Positions 45,626-53,555 of a stretch of 64,000 nucleotides of DNA are shown one piece after another. The notes beneath the pieces were generated by a model that had not been told where the DNA came from, searched no databases, and saw nothing but the letters and a program-made list of their open reading frames with translations. Numbering within the stretch: position 1 is the first letter of the stretch; each line of letters begins with the position of its first letter. This stretch comes from Lachnospiraceae bacterium (GTDB lineage: Bacteria; Bacillota; Clostridia; Lachnospirales; Lachnospiraceae), in the NCBI GenBank assembly GCA_017521985.1, contig JAFXAZ010000001.1, positions 1 through 64,000 on the forward strand. The letters are read 5' to 3'. Made by a program: the position numbers and the translations under genes.

Positions 45626-46651
45626 TTATTTTTTGTATAAATCATCCAGCTGATGCTTCAAGGTTTTCAAGGTAGAAACTACCTTTTCATAGTCCATTCG
45701 CTTTGGTCCTATAATACCTATAGTGCCTCGCATGCCTTCTCCCAATTCATAGGTGGCGGTAACCACACTGCAGTCCTTCATGCTCTGTACTCTGGTCTCG
45801 TCACCAATGTATACCTGAATGCCTGTTTCCGGCTTTTCCTCAAGGGATTGCTCCACCAGGTGCCCTAGCAGCTGCTTTTCCTCAAACGTAGTAATCAAAT
45901 CGCTGGCTCTCTGCTGGTCTGCAAGCTCCGGATAACGGAAAATATTGTTGGTACCGGAAGTATAAATCTCCAGATCCTCATCTGCCTTAATTGCCTCTGC
46001 TACTGCGTCCAACACCTCTCCGATCAAATCGCTGTGAATGCCTGCCTTCTGCTTAATCGCAGCAATCATGCCCAAATTGATTTCCTCCATGCACAGGCCA
46101 TTCAAATTGGTATTCAGCAAAATGTTCAGCTTTAAAAGCGTCTCATCATCTAAATACTCCCGTACGCGAATCATGCTGTTCTTAATAACATTACCTTCTG
46201 CTACAATTACGGCCAGAATCTGATGCTTATCTACTCTGGAAAGCTGCAGAAACTTCAACTTGTTGCGATGCGTGCTGGGCGCCGTAATCATCGTCGCGTA
46301 ATTGGTATTCACCGCCAACACCTTCGCCACCTGTTTTAATAACTGTTCCGTCTTTTCTTCCTTTTCTAAAAGCATCTCCTTTAGCTCGGTAATCTCTCGC
46401 TCCTTCTCCTCCAACATGGTATCTACATATAATCGATAACCCTTGTCAGAAGGAATTCGCCCTGCCGAAGTATGTGGCTGTACAATCAGCCCCATCTCCT
46501 CTAAATCAGACATCTCATTACGGATGGTTGCACTGCTTAAGTTTAAATCAGTATATTTGGAAATCGTGCGACTGCCTACCGGCTCGCCGGTCTCCAGATA
46601 ATTGCGGATAATGGCTTGAAGAATCTTACGTTTTCTTTCATCTAATTGCAT
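45626..46651 (-). CDS. hrcA: Heat-inducible transcription repressor HrcA
   Basis: A 341-residue repressor. The N-terminal winged helix (LDERKRKILQAIIRNYLETGEPVGSRTIS, then LSSATIRNEMSDLEEMG) binds CIRCE; the C-terminal part has the HrcA pattern ending GTIGIIGPKRMDYEKVVSTL. It represses the hrcA-grpE-dnaK-dnaJ operon when chaperone capacity is high. Its binding site, a perfect CIRCE, lies between the promoter and this gene, so it controls itself. AAAGGAGG lies before the ATG. Confidence 0.96.
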   Translation of the reverse strand: MQLDERKRKILQAIIRNYLETGEPVGSRTISKYTDLNLSSATIRNEMSDLEEMGLIVQPHTSAGRIPSDKGYRLYVDTMLEEKEREITELKEMLLEKEEKTEQLLKQVAKVLAVNTNYATMITAPSTHRNKLKFLQLSRVDKHQILAVIVAEGNVIKNSMIRVREYLDDETLLKLNILLNTNLNGLCMEEINLGMIAAIKQKAGIHSDLIGEVLDAVAEAIKADEDLEIYTSGTNNIFRYPELADQQRASDLITTFEEKQLLGHLVEQSLEEKPETGIQVYIGDETRVQSMKDCSVVTATYELGEGMRGTIGIIGPKRMDYEKVVSTLKTLKHQLDDLYKK

Positions 46652-46673
46652 CTTGCCACCTCCTTTTGATTTA

Positions 46674-46700
46674 TTAGCACTCGTTTCTTTTGAGTGCTAA
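46674..46700 (-). promoter_or_regulatory. CIRCE element (HrcA operator)
   Basis: TTAGCACTC and GAGTGCTAA are separated by exactly nine bases, a perfect match to the CIRCE consensus. It lies just downstream of the hrcA promoter, inside the untranslated leader, as in other Firmicutes. Confidence 0.98.
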
Positions 46701-46714
46701 CACCTTCTAGACAT

Positions 46715-46743
46715 AAGATACCACTATTATTCCCTGTTGTCAA
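46715..46743 (-). promoter_or_regulatory. Promoter of the hrcA-grpE-dnaK-dnaJ operon
   Basis: On the minus strand TTGACA (46738-46743) and TATCTT (46715-46720) are 17 bases apart. Transcription would start about 10 bases before the CIRCE element. Confidence 0.8.
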
Positions 46744-46795
46744 CATTTTAAAAATAAAGAATTTATAAATAAATATTATGTTTTTTATAAATAAA

Positions 46796-46828
46796 TAAAG
46801 CAGTAAGATTTACGTCCTACTGCTTCAT
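46796..46828 (-). terminator. Terminator of the 72-residue protein gene
   Basis: AAGCAGTAGGA pairs with a CTTACTGCTT arm on the minus strand and is followed by an AT-rich TATTTATTTAT stretch. It is placed directly after the gene's stop codon. Confidence 0.6.
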
Positions 46829-46842
46829 TTTATGTTTTGTAA

Positions 46843-47061
46843 TTAAACTGCTTCTGTGAAGAATTCGTTGTTTACAAATTCGCCAATTGCCTCTAAAGTT
46901 GCTAAATCCTTCTGAGCGCTTGCCTCACTTGCATACTTCTTTGCTTCAGCCTTATCAAATGTATTAATGAAGTATCCTTTAGCTTTAGAAACAGAAGCTA
47001 CATAGCCTTCTTCGCCACTAAATTTGTTTTTCCACTTTAAGTTAACCTTAACTGCTGCCAT
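46843..47061 (-). CDS. Small conserved-looking protein of unknown function
   Basis: A 72-residue soluble protein, not recognised (MAAVKVNLKWKNKFSGEEGY, then FINTFDKAEAKKYASEASAQ and a final EFVNNEFF). It has a well-formed AAGGAAGT binding site, a consensus promoter (47116-47144) and a terminator, so it is a single-gene unit likely to be well expressed. The pattern of alternating strands and a Lys/Ala-rich helix suggests a small compact fold. Its position between hrcA and uppP gives no functional clue. Confidence 0.75.
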   Translation of the reverse strand: MAAVKVNLKWKNKFSGEEGYVASVSKAKGYFINTFDKAEAKKYASEASAQKDLATLEAIGEFVNNEFFTEAV

Positions 47062-47115
47062 GTCTACACTTCCTTTCGTTGGATATTTACGTAAATTTTC
47101 AACTTACAGATGTGT

Positions 47116-47144
47116 AGATTACCATGTTTTGTCTAATTTGTCAA
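47116..47144 (-). promoter_or_regulatory. Promoter of the 72-residue protein gene
   Basis: On the minus strand TTGACA (47139-47144), a 17-base spacer and TAATCT (47116-47121) read towards the small gene. Confidence 0.7.
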
Positions 47145-47215
47145 ATAAATTCTGAAAATTTGAGCAATTTGACATAGCTAATACTATTGAAAATTTGATT
47201 TTAAGACACTATCCC

Positions 47216-48049
47216 TTAAAATATCAAAAAATATGCCAGTACTATGGTGCCTAAAATAATACGATACCAGCCAAACACCTTAAAATCATGTCTCTTAATG
47301 TACGCCATCAAAAACTTGATAACAACCATGGAAACTACGAACGCAACTGCCATACCCACGAAAAGTACTGCCAGTTCCAAACCGGTAAATGCAAAACCGA
47401 ACTTCACAAGCTTCAGCAGGCTTGCGCCAAACATAACCGGAATAGCAAGGAAAAAGGTAAATTCCGCTGCCACCGTACGGCTGACACCAATAAGTAATGC
47501 GCCTACGATGGTCGCTCCGGAACGGCTGGTACCCGGAAATATGGCTGCAATTAACTGAAACACACCGATAATAGCTGCGGTCTGATAGGTCAATTCTGCC
47601 AATGTATTGACCTTGTACGTTCTGCCCTTATTCCAATTTTCTACTAAAATAAATGCAACACCGAAAAGCACAAGCATAGCAGCCACAACATAACCATTGT
47701 ATAAGTATTTTTCTAAAATATCATCAAATAAAACACCTACGATCGCCGCCGGAACACATGCCACCAAAATCTTAAACCACATGCTGAAGATATCCCTGTC
47801 TATTTCTACCTTCACCGCGTGCTTCTTCGTAATCTTAAAAGGAAAAATCTTGTTCCAGTATAATACCACTACCGCCATAATCGCACCCAGCTGGATTACT
47901 ACATCAAACATGCTGAAAAATCCTTCAGACACACCTTCAAACTTAATAAACTCTTCCAGTAAAATCATGTGACCGGTGCTGCTGACAGGCAGCCACTCTG
48001 TAATACCTTCCACTAAGCCAAATAAAATTGCTATCAAAATATCCAACAT
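47216..48049 (-). CDS. uppP: Undecaprenyl-diphosphatase UppP (BacA)
   Basis: A 277-residue membrane enzyme that recycles the cell-wall lipid carrier by removing a phosphate from undecaprenyl diphosphate. It has about eight hydrophobic segments and the two family motifs: GLVEGITEWLPVSSTGHM (about 11-28, with the catalytic Glu) and the PGTSRSGATI motif (about 168-177). Overproduction of such enzymes gives bacitracin resistance. It lies 51 bases after the aminotransferase gene. Confidence 0.95.
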   Translation of the reverse strand: MLDILIAILFGLVEGITEWLPVSSTGHMILLEEFIKFEGVSEGFFSMFDVVIQLGAIMAVVVLYWNKIFPFKITKKHAVKVEIDRDIFSMWFKILVACVPAAIVGVLFDDILEKYLYNGYVVAAMLVLFGVAFILVENWNKGRTYKVNTLAELTYQTAAIIGVFQLIAAIFPGTSRSGATIVGALLIGVSRTVAAEFTFFLAIPVMFGASLLKLVKFGFAFTGLELAVLFVGMAVAFVVSMVVIKFLMAYIKRHDFKVFGWYRIILGTIVLAYFLIF

Positions 48050-48100
48050 ACTCTTTCTCCTAACTATCTTTCTTTCATCTGCCGGAATTTTATCCGGTTA

Positions 48101-49285
48101 CTATCTCCATACTACATTTTGGGCTGAATTTGCCTTAATTCTCAAATCAGCAAGTCTCTTCAATGCTTCCTTTAGTGTCTCATCCTTTTTCGCAAAATGA
48201 AACCGCACCAAATGATGTACATCTTCTCGGAAAAAGCTGGAACCCGGCACTGCTGCCACGCCCACATGCTCTGCCATCCATTCACAAAATGCCACGTCGT
48301 CTTTTACACCAAATTCAGACACATCCAATAATACATAATATGCACCTTGCGGCTCTGTTATGGTAAACCCAAGTTCCTTAAGGCCACCCACAAACAGTTC
48401 CTTCATGTGCGTGTAATGGGCCTGCAATTCTTTATAATACGCATCCTCAAATTCCAGACCAACTACCGCCGCCTCCATAAGCGGTGCTGCGGCTCCCACA
48501 GTAAGAAAATCATGCACCTTTTTCACGCGGTCAATAATTTCCGGTGCGGCCATCACATAGCCCAAACGCCATCCGGTAACGGAATACGTTTTAGACAACG
48601 AATTACAAATAATCGTTCGCTCACGCATCCCCGGTAACGTTGCCATATACACATGCTTGTGCGGTTCATATATAATATGTTCATAGACTTCATCCGTAAT
48701 GACATATGCGTCATATTTAATTATAATCTCGGCAATGGTCTGCATTTCCTCATATGTAAACACTTTGCCACAAGGATTAGACGGATTGCAAAGCACTAAT
48801 GCCTTAGCACCATCCTTAAACGCCTGCTCTAATACCACTTTATCAAAGGTAAATTCCGGCGGCACTAAAGGAATATAAATTGGTTCTGCACCGGACAAAA
48901 TCGTATCAGCACCGTAATTTTCATAAAAAGGAGAAAAAATTGCTACTTTATCCCCGGGATTGGTTACCGACATCATAGATGCCATCATCGCTTCCGTACT
49001 GCCGCAAGTTACCACAATCTCCGTGTCCGGATTTACTTTCATACCGAAAAAATGCTCCTGCTTTCTTGCAAGGGCCTCTCTAAAATTTTGAGCCCCCCAG
49101 GTCAATGCATACTGATGCGGTCCTACAGAGGCAATTTCCGCCAATCTGTCCGTAATCTCCTTTGGCGGGTCGAAATCCGGAAAACCCTGTGATAAATTTA
49201 CCGCACCATATTGGTTTGCAATTCGTGTCATTCTTCGAATCACGGAATCTGTAAAATTTGCCGTTCTATCACTTAATGCTCTCAT
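48101..49285 (-). CDS. Class I/II PLP-dependent aminotransferase
   Basis: A 394-residue fold-type I aminotransferase. The PLP Lys is in SLSKTYSVTGWRLGY (about 235-249); other signatures are NLSQGFPDFDPP, LCNPSNPCGKVF and ITDEVYEH. The pattern is close to the aspartate/kynurenine/methionine aminotransferase subgroup. Amino acid preference cannot be read from this. The gene starts ten bases after the MATE gene stop, so the two may be cotranscribed. Confidence 0.88.
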   Translation of the reverse strand: MRALSDRTANFTDSVIRRMTRIANQYGAVNLSQGFPDFDPPKEITDRLAEIASVGPHQYALTWGAQNFREALARKQEHFFGMKVNPDTEIVVTCGSTEAMMASMMSVTNPGDKVAIFSPFYENYGADTILSGAEPIYIPLVPPEFTFDKVVLEQAFKDGAKALVLCNPSNPCGKVFTYEEMQTIAEIIIKYDAYVITDEVYEHIIYEPHKHVYMATLPGMRERTIICNSLSKTYSVTGWRLGYVMAAPEIIDRVKKVHDFLTVGAAAPLMEAAVVGLEFEDAYYKELQAHYTHMKELFVGGLKELGFTITEPQGAYYVLLDVSEFGVKDDVAFCEWMAEHVGVAAVPGSSFFREDVHHLVRFHFAKKDETLKEALKRLADLRIKANSAQNVVWR

Positions 49286-49295
49286 AATAAACCTC

Positions 49296-50642
49296 TTATG
49301 AATCTTTTAAATCTTTACGAAGGAAGGATACCACAAACGGAATACTTAAAACTCCTGTTACAATATCTGCAAGTGGCTGGGAAATCCGAATACCGTCCAG
49401 TCCCCAGTAATGTGTGGTTATAAATAAAAGCGGAATTAAAATTAATCCATTTCTCAGCATCGACAAAAAGGAAGACAATGCTGCCTGTCTGGTACTCTGA
49501 TACAACATGTTAATCGGTACAGACAACGCAAGAAATGTAACGCCCACGCAGGAACATCTAAGCGCAAAGGTCCCGATTTCCACAACCTGCGGACTTTTCT
49601 GGAACATATACACTACTTGCTCCGCAAAGAGAAATCCCGGAAGTGCAAGACAGCAAATCATGCAAAGCCCCACACCCATAGTAACCAACAACCCTTTTTT
49701 TACCCGGGAATACTTCTTTGCCTGATAATTAAAGGCTGCCACCGGCTGGAAGCCCTGACCAACGCCAAGTCCTACGCACATTACAAAGGCAGTAAAACGA
49801 TTTACCACACTCATGGCTGCAATCGCTGCATCTCCGTAAGGTCTTGTCAGATTGTTTAAAATACCGCTGGAAACAGAATTTAACCCCTGGCGAATAAGTC
49901 CCGGAAATCCCACCCGGCAAATCGTAAAATAAGTAGAAAATTTGCGGCTTATGTAGCGTATACGTATCTTACCCTGTGCCATTTTTTTGTAAAAATACAA
50001 CAAAATCAAGAAACTGATAAACTGAGATGCCGCAGTCGCAATTCCGGCTCCCAACACACCCAGCGGAATCACCTTGATTAAAAGATAATCACCGAAAATA
50101 TTGATAATACCACCGGTTACCAAACCAATCATGGCATAAAAAGCCTTACCCTCATAGCGAAGATTATTGTTTAATACAAAAGATCCAATTACAACCGGAC
50201 ACATTATAAGTACGCACCAGCCGTACTGTCTGGCATATGGTAAAATCGTGTCTGTACTGCCCAAAAGACGCATAAACGGATCTAAAAAAATCAGACCAAA
50301 TACCATCAAAAGAATGCCAAGCACTGCTCCTACAAAAAATCCGGTAGACACATATTCAGAAGCCTCCTCCGTATCCTTATCTGCCAGTGCCTTAGAAACC
50401 AAAGAGCCGGAGCCTTGTCCTAACATAAATGCGATAGCCTGAATAATCGCCTGCAATGTAAATAAAATACCCGTCGCCGCCTGCTGGCTTTCCCCCAACG
50501 TTCCGACGAAATAGGTGTCTACCATATTGTAAATATTGGTTACCAACATAGAAATCGTGGTCGGTATGCCCAGTGATATAATTAACTTTGCCAAAGGCTC
50601 TTTGGTCATCTTGTCATAATATGCTTGTGTTTCTGATTTCAA
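49296..50642 (-). CDS. MATE family efflux transporter
   Basis: A 448-residue membrane exporter with twelve hydrophobic segments and two homologous halves (IISLGIPTTISMLVTNIYNMVDTYFVG at the start, quoted as about 21-47, and GFPGLIRQGLNSVSSGILNN in the second half). It exports drugs or metabolites using an ion gradient. I prefer a TTG start at 50642 because AAGGAG lies six bases upstream; an ATG twelve codons earlier (50678) has no such site. Its likely promoter lies at 50744-50773, and its -35 box falls inside a palindromic site shared with the HipA-like module. Confidence 0.88.
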   Translation of the reverse strand: MKSETQAYYDKMTKEPLAKLIISLGIPTTISMLVTNIYNMVDTYFVGTLGESQQAATGILFTLQAIIQAIAFMLGQGSGSLVSKALADKDTEEASEYVSTGFFVGAVLGILLMVFGLIFLDPFMRLLGSTDTILPYARQYGWCVLIMCPVVIGSFVLNNNLRYEGKAFYAMIGLVTGGIINIFGDYLLIKVIPLGVLGAGIATAASQFISFLILLYFYKKMAQGKIRIRYISRKFSTYFTICRVGFPGLIRQGLNSVSSGILNNLTRPYGDAAIAAMSVVNRFTAFVMCVGLGVGQGFQPVAAFNYQAKKYSRVKKGLLVTMGVGLCMICCLALPGFLFAEQVVYMFQKSPQVVEIGTFALRCSCVGVTFLALSVPINMLYQSTRQAALSSFLSMLRNGLILIPLLFITTHYWGLDGIRISQPLADIVTGVLSIPFVVSFLRKDLKDS

Positions 50643-50743
50643 AATGTGCTCCTTATCTCCAGTTGAAAAAATTGACATCTTACTGATTACTGCACGAGCA
50701 ATATGCCTATTTTAATATTGTATCATAACTTTTTCCCAAATGC

Positions 50744-50773
50744 ATTATAAAATGACTTAACTGTTTGTGTCAT
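50744..50773 (-). promoter_or_regulatory. Probable promoter of the MATE gene
   Basis: On the minus strand ATGACA (50768-50773) and TATAAT (50744-50749) are 18 bases apart. The -35 box is the outer half-site of the 34-bp palindromic repeat at 50766-50799, so a protein bound there would block this promoter. Confidence 0.6.
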
Positions 50774-50799
50774 AATTCAAACGAAATTCTATTGACACA
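50766..50799 (-). promoter_or_regulatory. 34-bp palindromic site, copy 1 (end of the HTH gene, upstream of MATE)
   Basis: On the minus strand it reads TGTGTCAATAGAATTTC, then GTTTGAATTATGACACA. The outer seven bases on each side are inverted (TGTGTCA/TGACACA). It matches copy 2 at 52493-52526 in 29 of 34 positions when copy 2 is read on the plus strand. The last codons of the HTH gene (TGT CAA TAG) lie inside it. Confidence 0.75.
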
Positions 50800-51571
50800 T
50801 ATTTTTGTGTTCACGGTATCTTCTAAAAAATGTCGACGCACTTATCTGCAACATCTCTGCGGCTTCTCTGCTTTTAATCTTCCCGGCTTCATATGCGTCA
50901 AAAATATCATTCAATTCCATCTTGTCGATTTTTATACGAGACCTTCCTGCATAATTACCTTGCTCCGATGATTTCTTAATACCACTCTTGCGCCTGTCAT
51001 CCAAATACTTCCTCTCGGTTTTATACATTGCCATAAACAATTCATAATATGCCTTTCGGTTACTGTCATCAATAGAAAAATCTTTCGTTATAATGTTGCC
51101 GCCCGAACAAATCACTTCCAAAACCTTGCGGCTAATAATGGAACTACGATTCCCCAACTCCTCAATGGAAGAAATCTCAAGAAACTCGTTTTCCTTTTTA
51201 CATACATACAAACCATCGCCAGGGTATATAGTATCCGTGCGAATAAGCCATTCCAAACGATTAAGATACTGCATATTGCATTCTTCCAACAGAAGCCATA
51301 AATCTTCCCTGTTTTCCCCCGGTGTCCTTTCGCTAATAAAGACCGGAACTATGTTTTCCCGCACATAGACCTCTTTCTTTAAGCTTAAATCCAGTCCCGG
51401 TATACCTTGAAAAAACTTCTCCGACAAAAGGGAGATTACACTGTAATTAGGCCTTATTTCGTAGCAAAAGCTCTCATCCTCTCGCTCTATATATCTTATG
51501 CTTGCAACACAGTACGTGAAATCGTATTCGTCATCCAAGCAAATCATTCCTCTTGTTACTACTTCCCTCAT
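50789..51571 (-). CDS. Partner of the HipA-like kinase: unknown N-terminus, C-terminal HTH
   Basis: A 260-residue cytoplasmic protein. The first ~200 residues are not recognised; they are rich in strands and charged (CYEIRPNYSVISLLSEKFF, then an ECNMQYLNRLEWLIRTDTI segment). The last ~35 residues (FDAYEAGKIKSREAAEMLQ, ISASTFFRRYREH) form a resolvase-type helix-turn-helix. Its AGAGGAT binding site is the end of the HipA-like gene, with four bases between stop and start, so the two proteins are translationally coupled. Likely the DNA-binding partner of the kinase and the ligand of the flanking palindromic sites. The family appears uncharacterised. Confidence 0.65.
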   Translation of the reverse strand: MREVVTRGMICLDDEYDFTYCVASIRYIEREDESFCYEIRPNYSVISLLSEKFFQGIPGLDLSLKKEVYVRENIVPVFISERTPGENREDLWLLLEECNMQYLNRLEWLIRTDTIYPGDGLYVCKKENEFLEISSIEELGNRSSIISRKVLEVICSGGNIITKDFSIDDSNRKAYYELFMAMYKTERKYLDDRRKSGIKKSSEQGNYAGRSRIKIDKMELNDIFDAYEAGKIKSREAAEMLQISASTFFRRYREHKNMCQ

Positions 51572-51575
51572 CGAA

Positions 51576-52439
51576 TTATCCTCTTTCCATTAATTTGTTA
51601 TAGGAGGCCTTTATTATCTTTTCATATCGTGCCTGAATCATGTGTACATAAAATTTTTTTTGCGTCTCAGTAATTAATGGTGTTTCCTCAATCAATTCTT
51701 TTATCCGTTCCATATCTATTCTTTTATATACACAAGTCAATGCTTCGTTACACTCCGGAAATTCAAGACCATTAATAACCTCATAATAGGAACTTTTTTT
51801 TCCTTTTAATTTCACCTGAGATGTCGGGAACTTGAAAATCCTCTTATCTGTTTCCACTTGTGAGTTCATAATATTTTTCATTTCATCTTCATCTGTCAGT
51901 GCCGGAAACAAGGACGAACCATTATCAAACACCGGAGCAAGGGAATACTTATTATTTTCCTTTATAAACCCCCAATTAGAACCATGCCTATCAAAATTCC
52001 CTAATAAAGCATCCAAAATATATATTTCCCAAAAAGTTGAAATAGTTTCTTCTACATTAGTCAATTTCGAATTGTCCCGCAACATCTGCATGATGTCTTC
52101 ATAATCGTATTGATACGTTTCTTTATCCTGGTCCAAGGTGCTCTCTCCGACATCATTAAACGGCACAAACTGCTTTCCTGATTCATTAAAGTCTTTACAT
52201 GCCACAACTTGCTCTCCATCTCTGAGTCCCAAATATGTTTTATGCGTAAGAAACCCACACAATTCAAAAATGTGTGAGCCTATAAACTCTGAAATATGAT
52301 TATTGCGCTCCCCAAATGATGTTTGCTTTTGAAATTTAAGCATATAGTCATCACCATGAATGACGATTCCCAGCTTCCGCTCAGAACCACCATAATATTT
52401 TCTGCTCACCTCATATTTTGAAAAATCTATTGCCTGCAT
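51576..52439 (-). CDS. HipA-like Ser/Thr protein kinase (CtkA-type)
   Basis: A 287-residue protein with the HipA C-terminal kinase fold. It has VIHGDDYMLKFQ (about 26-37, a candidate ATP-binding Lys), the catalytic loop DALLGNFDRHGSNWGF (about 143-158, Asp150, His152 and Asn155) and the metal Asp in APVFDNGSSL (Asp172). The N-terminal HipA1 subdomain of E. coli HipA is missing, so the size is closer to CtkA-like or single-domain HipA kinases. It is first in a two-gene operon with an HTH protein, placed where a HipB antitoxin would be, but in reverse order. Target unknown. Confidence 0.78.
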   Translation of the reverse strand: MQAIDFSKYEVSRKYYGGSERKLGIVIHGDDYMLKFQKQTSFGERNNHISEFIGSHIFELCGFLTHKTYLGLRDGEQVVACKDFNESGKQFVPFNDVGESTLDQDKETYQYDYEDIMQMLRDNSKLTNVEETISTFWEIYILDALLGNFDRHGSNWGFIKENNKYSLAPVFDNGSSLFPALTDEDEMKNIMNSQVETDKRIFKFPTSQVKLKGKKSSYYEVINGLEFPECNEALTCVYKRIDMERIKELIEETPLITETQKKFYVHMIQARYEKIIKASYNKLMERG

Positions 52440-52471
52440 ATCGTTCCCCCGTCTGTCATTTTCCTTTTTTC

Positions 52472-52500
52472 AGTATACAAAACCATCGATACTGTGTCAA
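52472..52500 (-). promoter_or_regulatory. Promoter of the HipA-like/HTH operon
   Basis: On the minus strand TTGACA (52495-52500), 17 bases and TATACT (52472-52477). The -35 hexamer is part of the inner half-site of palindromic copy 2, so binding there should repress the operon. Confidence 0.75.
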
Positions 52501-52526
52501 TAGAATTTCAATTTTATTTTGACACA
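52493..52526 (+). promoter_or_regulatory. 34-bp palindromic site, copy 2 (HipA-like operon promoter)
   Basis: On the plus strand it reads TGTGTCAATAGAATTTC, then AATTTTATTTTGACACA, with 8-bp inverted ends (TGTGTCAA/TTGACACA). It is the inverted partner of copy 1 at 50766-50799 and overlaps the -35 box of the operon. Confidence 0.78.
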
Positions 52527-52547
52527 ACAAAAGACAAAGTAGCCAGG

Positions 52548-53429
52548 TCATACTCTCACATGCTTAAAATTACCGTAGGTCTCATTTACAACCTCATAAA
52601 ATGAAAAGGTATTATCATATTTATCTAATATCTTCTTAAAATCCGTCAGCTGGTGTTTATTTACCACGCACAGCAAAACCGTTTTTTCCCGACCGGTATA
52701 TGCTCCCTGTGCTGCAATTTTAGTGGCACCGTGGCGGAGAACATGTGTTATTTCTTCGCAAATCTCATCCGGATGGGTGGTAACTATAGTAAACTTATAG
52801 GCTGTTTTTGCACCTTTGATAATGTAGTTCCCAACAAAATTGGATATAAAGCAATAAGTAATGCAAAGGGCAACCGGCTTATAGTCCACATAGCCTTTGT
52901 CAGAATAGACAAAGAGGGAAACTCCTGCAATAACTGCATTTAAAATAAAAGTCACCATAAAGAAATTCGTCTCCGGTCTTATTTTATTGATATACTTGGA
53001 AATCAGGTCCATCCCTCCGGTTGACGCATTATTTTTGAGACAAATACCACTCACAAATCCGGTAATTACACCACTGATAATAGCCGGAAAGATAGTATCA
53101 TGCCCTTGAGCATTGTACTTTAAAGAATCTAATCCCAGTTCCTGCAAAATCAAATATACAAAAGAATATACAAGCGTAAACAAAAGTGTTTTTACGGAAT
53201 ATCCCTTTTCCACAAGAAAATAAGCAAGTACACAAAGCGGAATATTAATTATAAGAGACATATAGCTGATACTGAACCCGGTTTTATACTGTATCATGGT
53301 AGCAATACCATTTAGCCCTGCCGGTGCAAAATGATTTTCCACAATAAAAATATGATAATTTATTGCCAGTAAAACGGCCATTAATATTACAGCAGCATTG
53401 GAAAATATACCATTCATTATTTTTTTCAT
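52548..53429 (-). CDS. YitT family membrane protein
   Basis: A 293-residue protein with six membrane segments and a C-terminal DUF2179 domain (VTTHPDEICEEITHVLRHGATKIAAQGAYTG, quoted as about 208-238, then KILDKYDNTFSFYEV). HFAPAGLNGIATMIQY near the start is a family signature. YitT proteins are widespread in Firmicutes and of unknown transport or sensing role. It is divergent from the LysR gene, which may regulate it. Confidence 0.88.
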   Translation of the reverse strand: MKKIMNGIFSNAAVILMAVLLAINYHIFIVENHFAPAGLNGIATMIQYKTGFSISYMSLIINIPLCVLAYFLVEKGYSVKTLLFTLVYSFVYLILQELGLDSLKYNAQGHDTIFPAIISGVITGFVSGICLKNNASTGGMDLISKYINKIRPETNFFMVTFILNAVIAGVSLFVYSDKGYVDYKPVALCITYCFISNFVGNYIIKGAKTAYKFTIVTTHPDEICEEITHVLRHGATKIAAQGAYTGREKTVLLCVVNKHQLTDFKKILDKYDNTFSFYEVVNETYGNFKHVRV

Positions 53430-53555
53430 TCTGAAAACTCCTCATTTTTGTCATTTTTTAGTATTTACATGGATAGTATAATGTGTTACTGTCAATTTGA
53501 AAAACGAATGTTTTCAATATATATCATCAAAAATATTGATAATAGGAGTTGCAAT

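Noticed and set aside
50766-52526. Inverted repeats read as ends of a transposon carrying the HipA-like module
   Set aside because: Both repeats coincide with -35 boxes, each is itself palindromic, no transposase is present and no clear target-site duplication is visible outside the repeats. Operators explain them better, although capture by a mobile element cannot be fully excluded.
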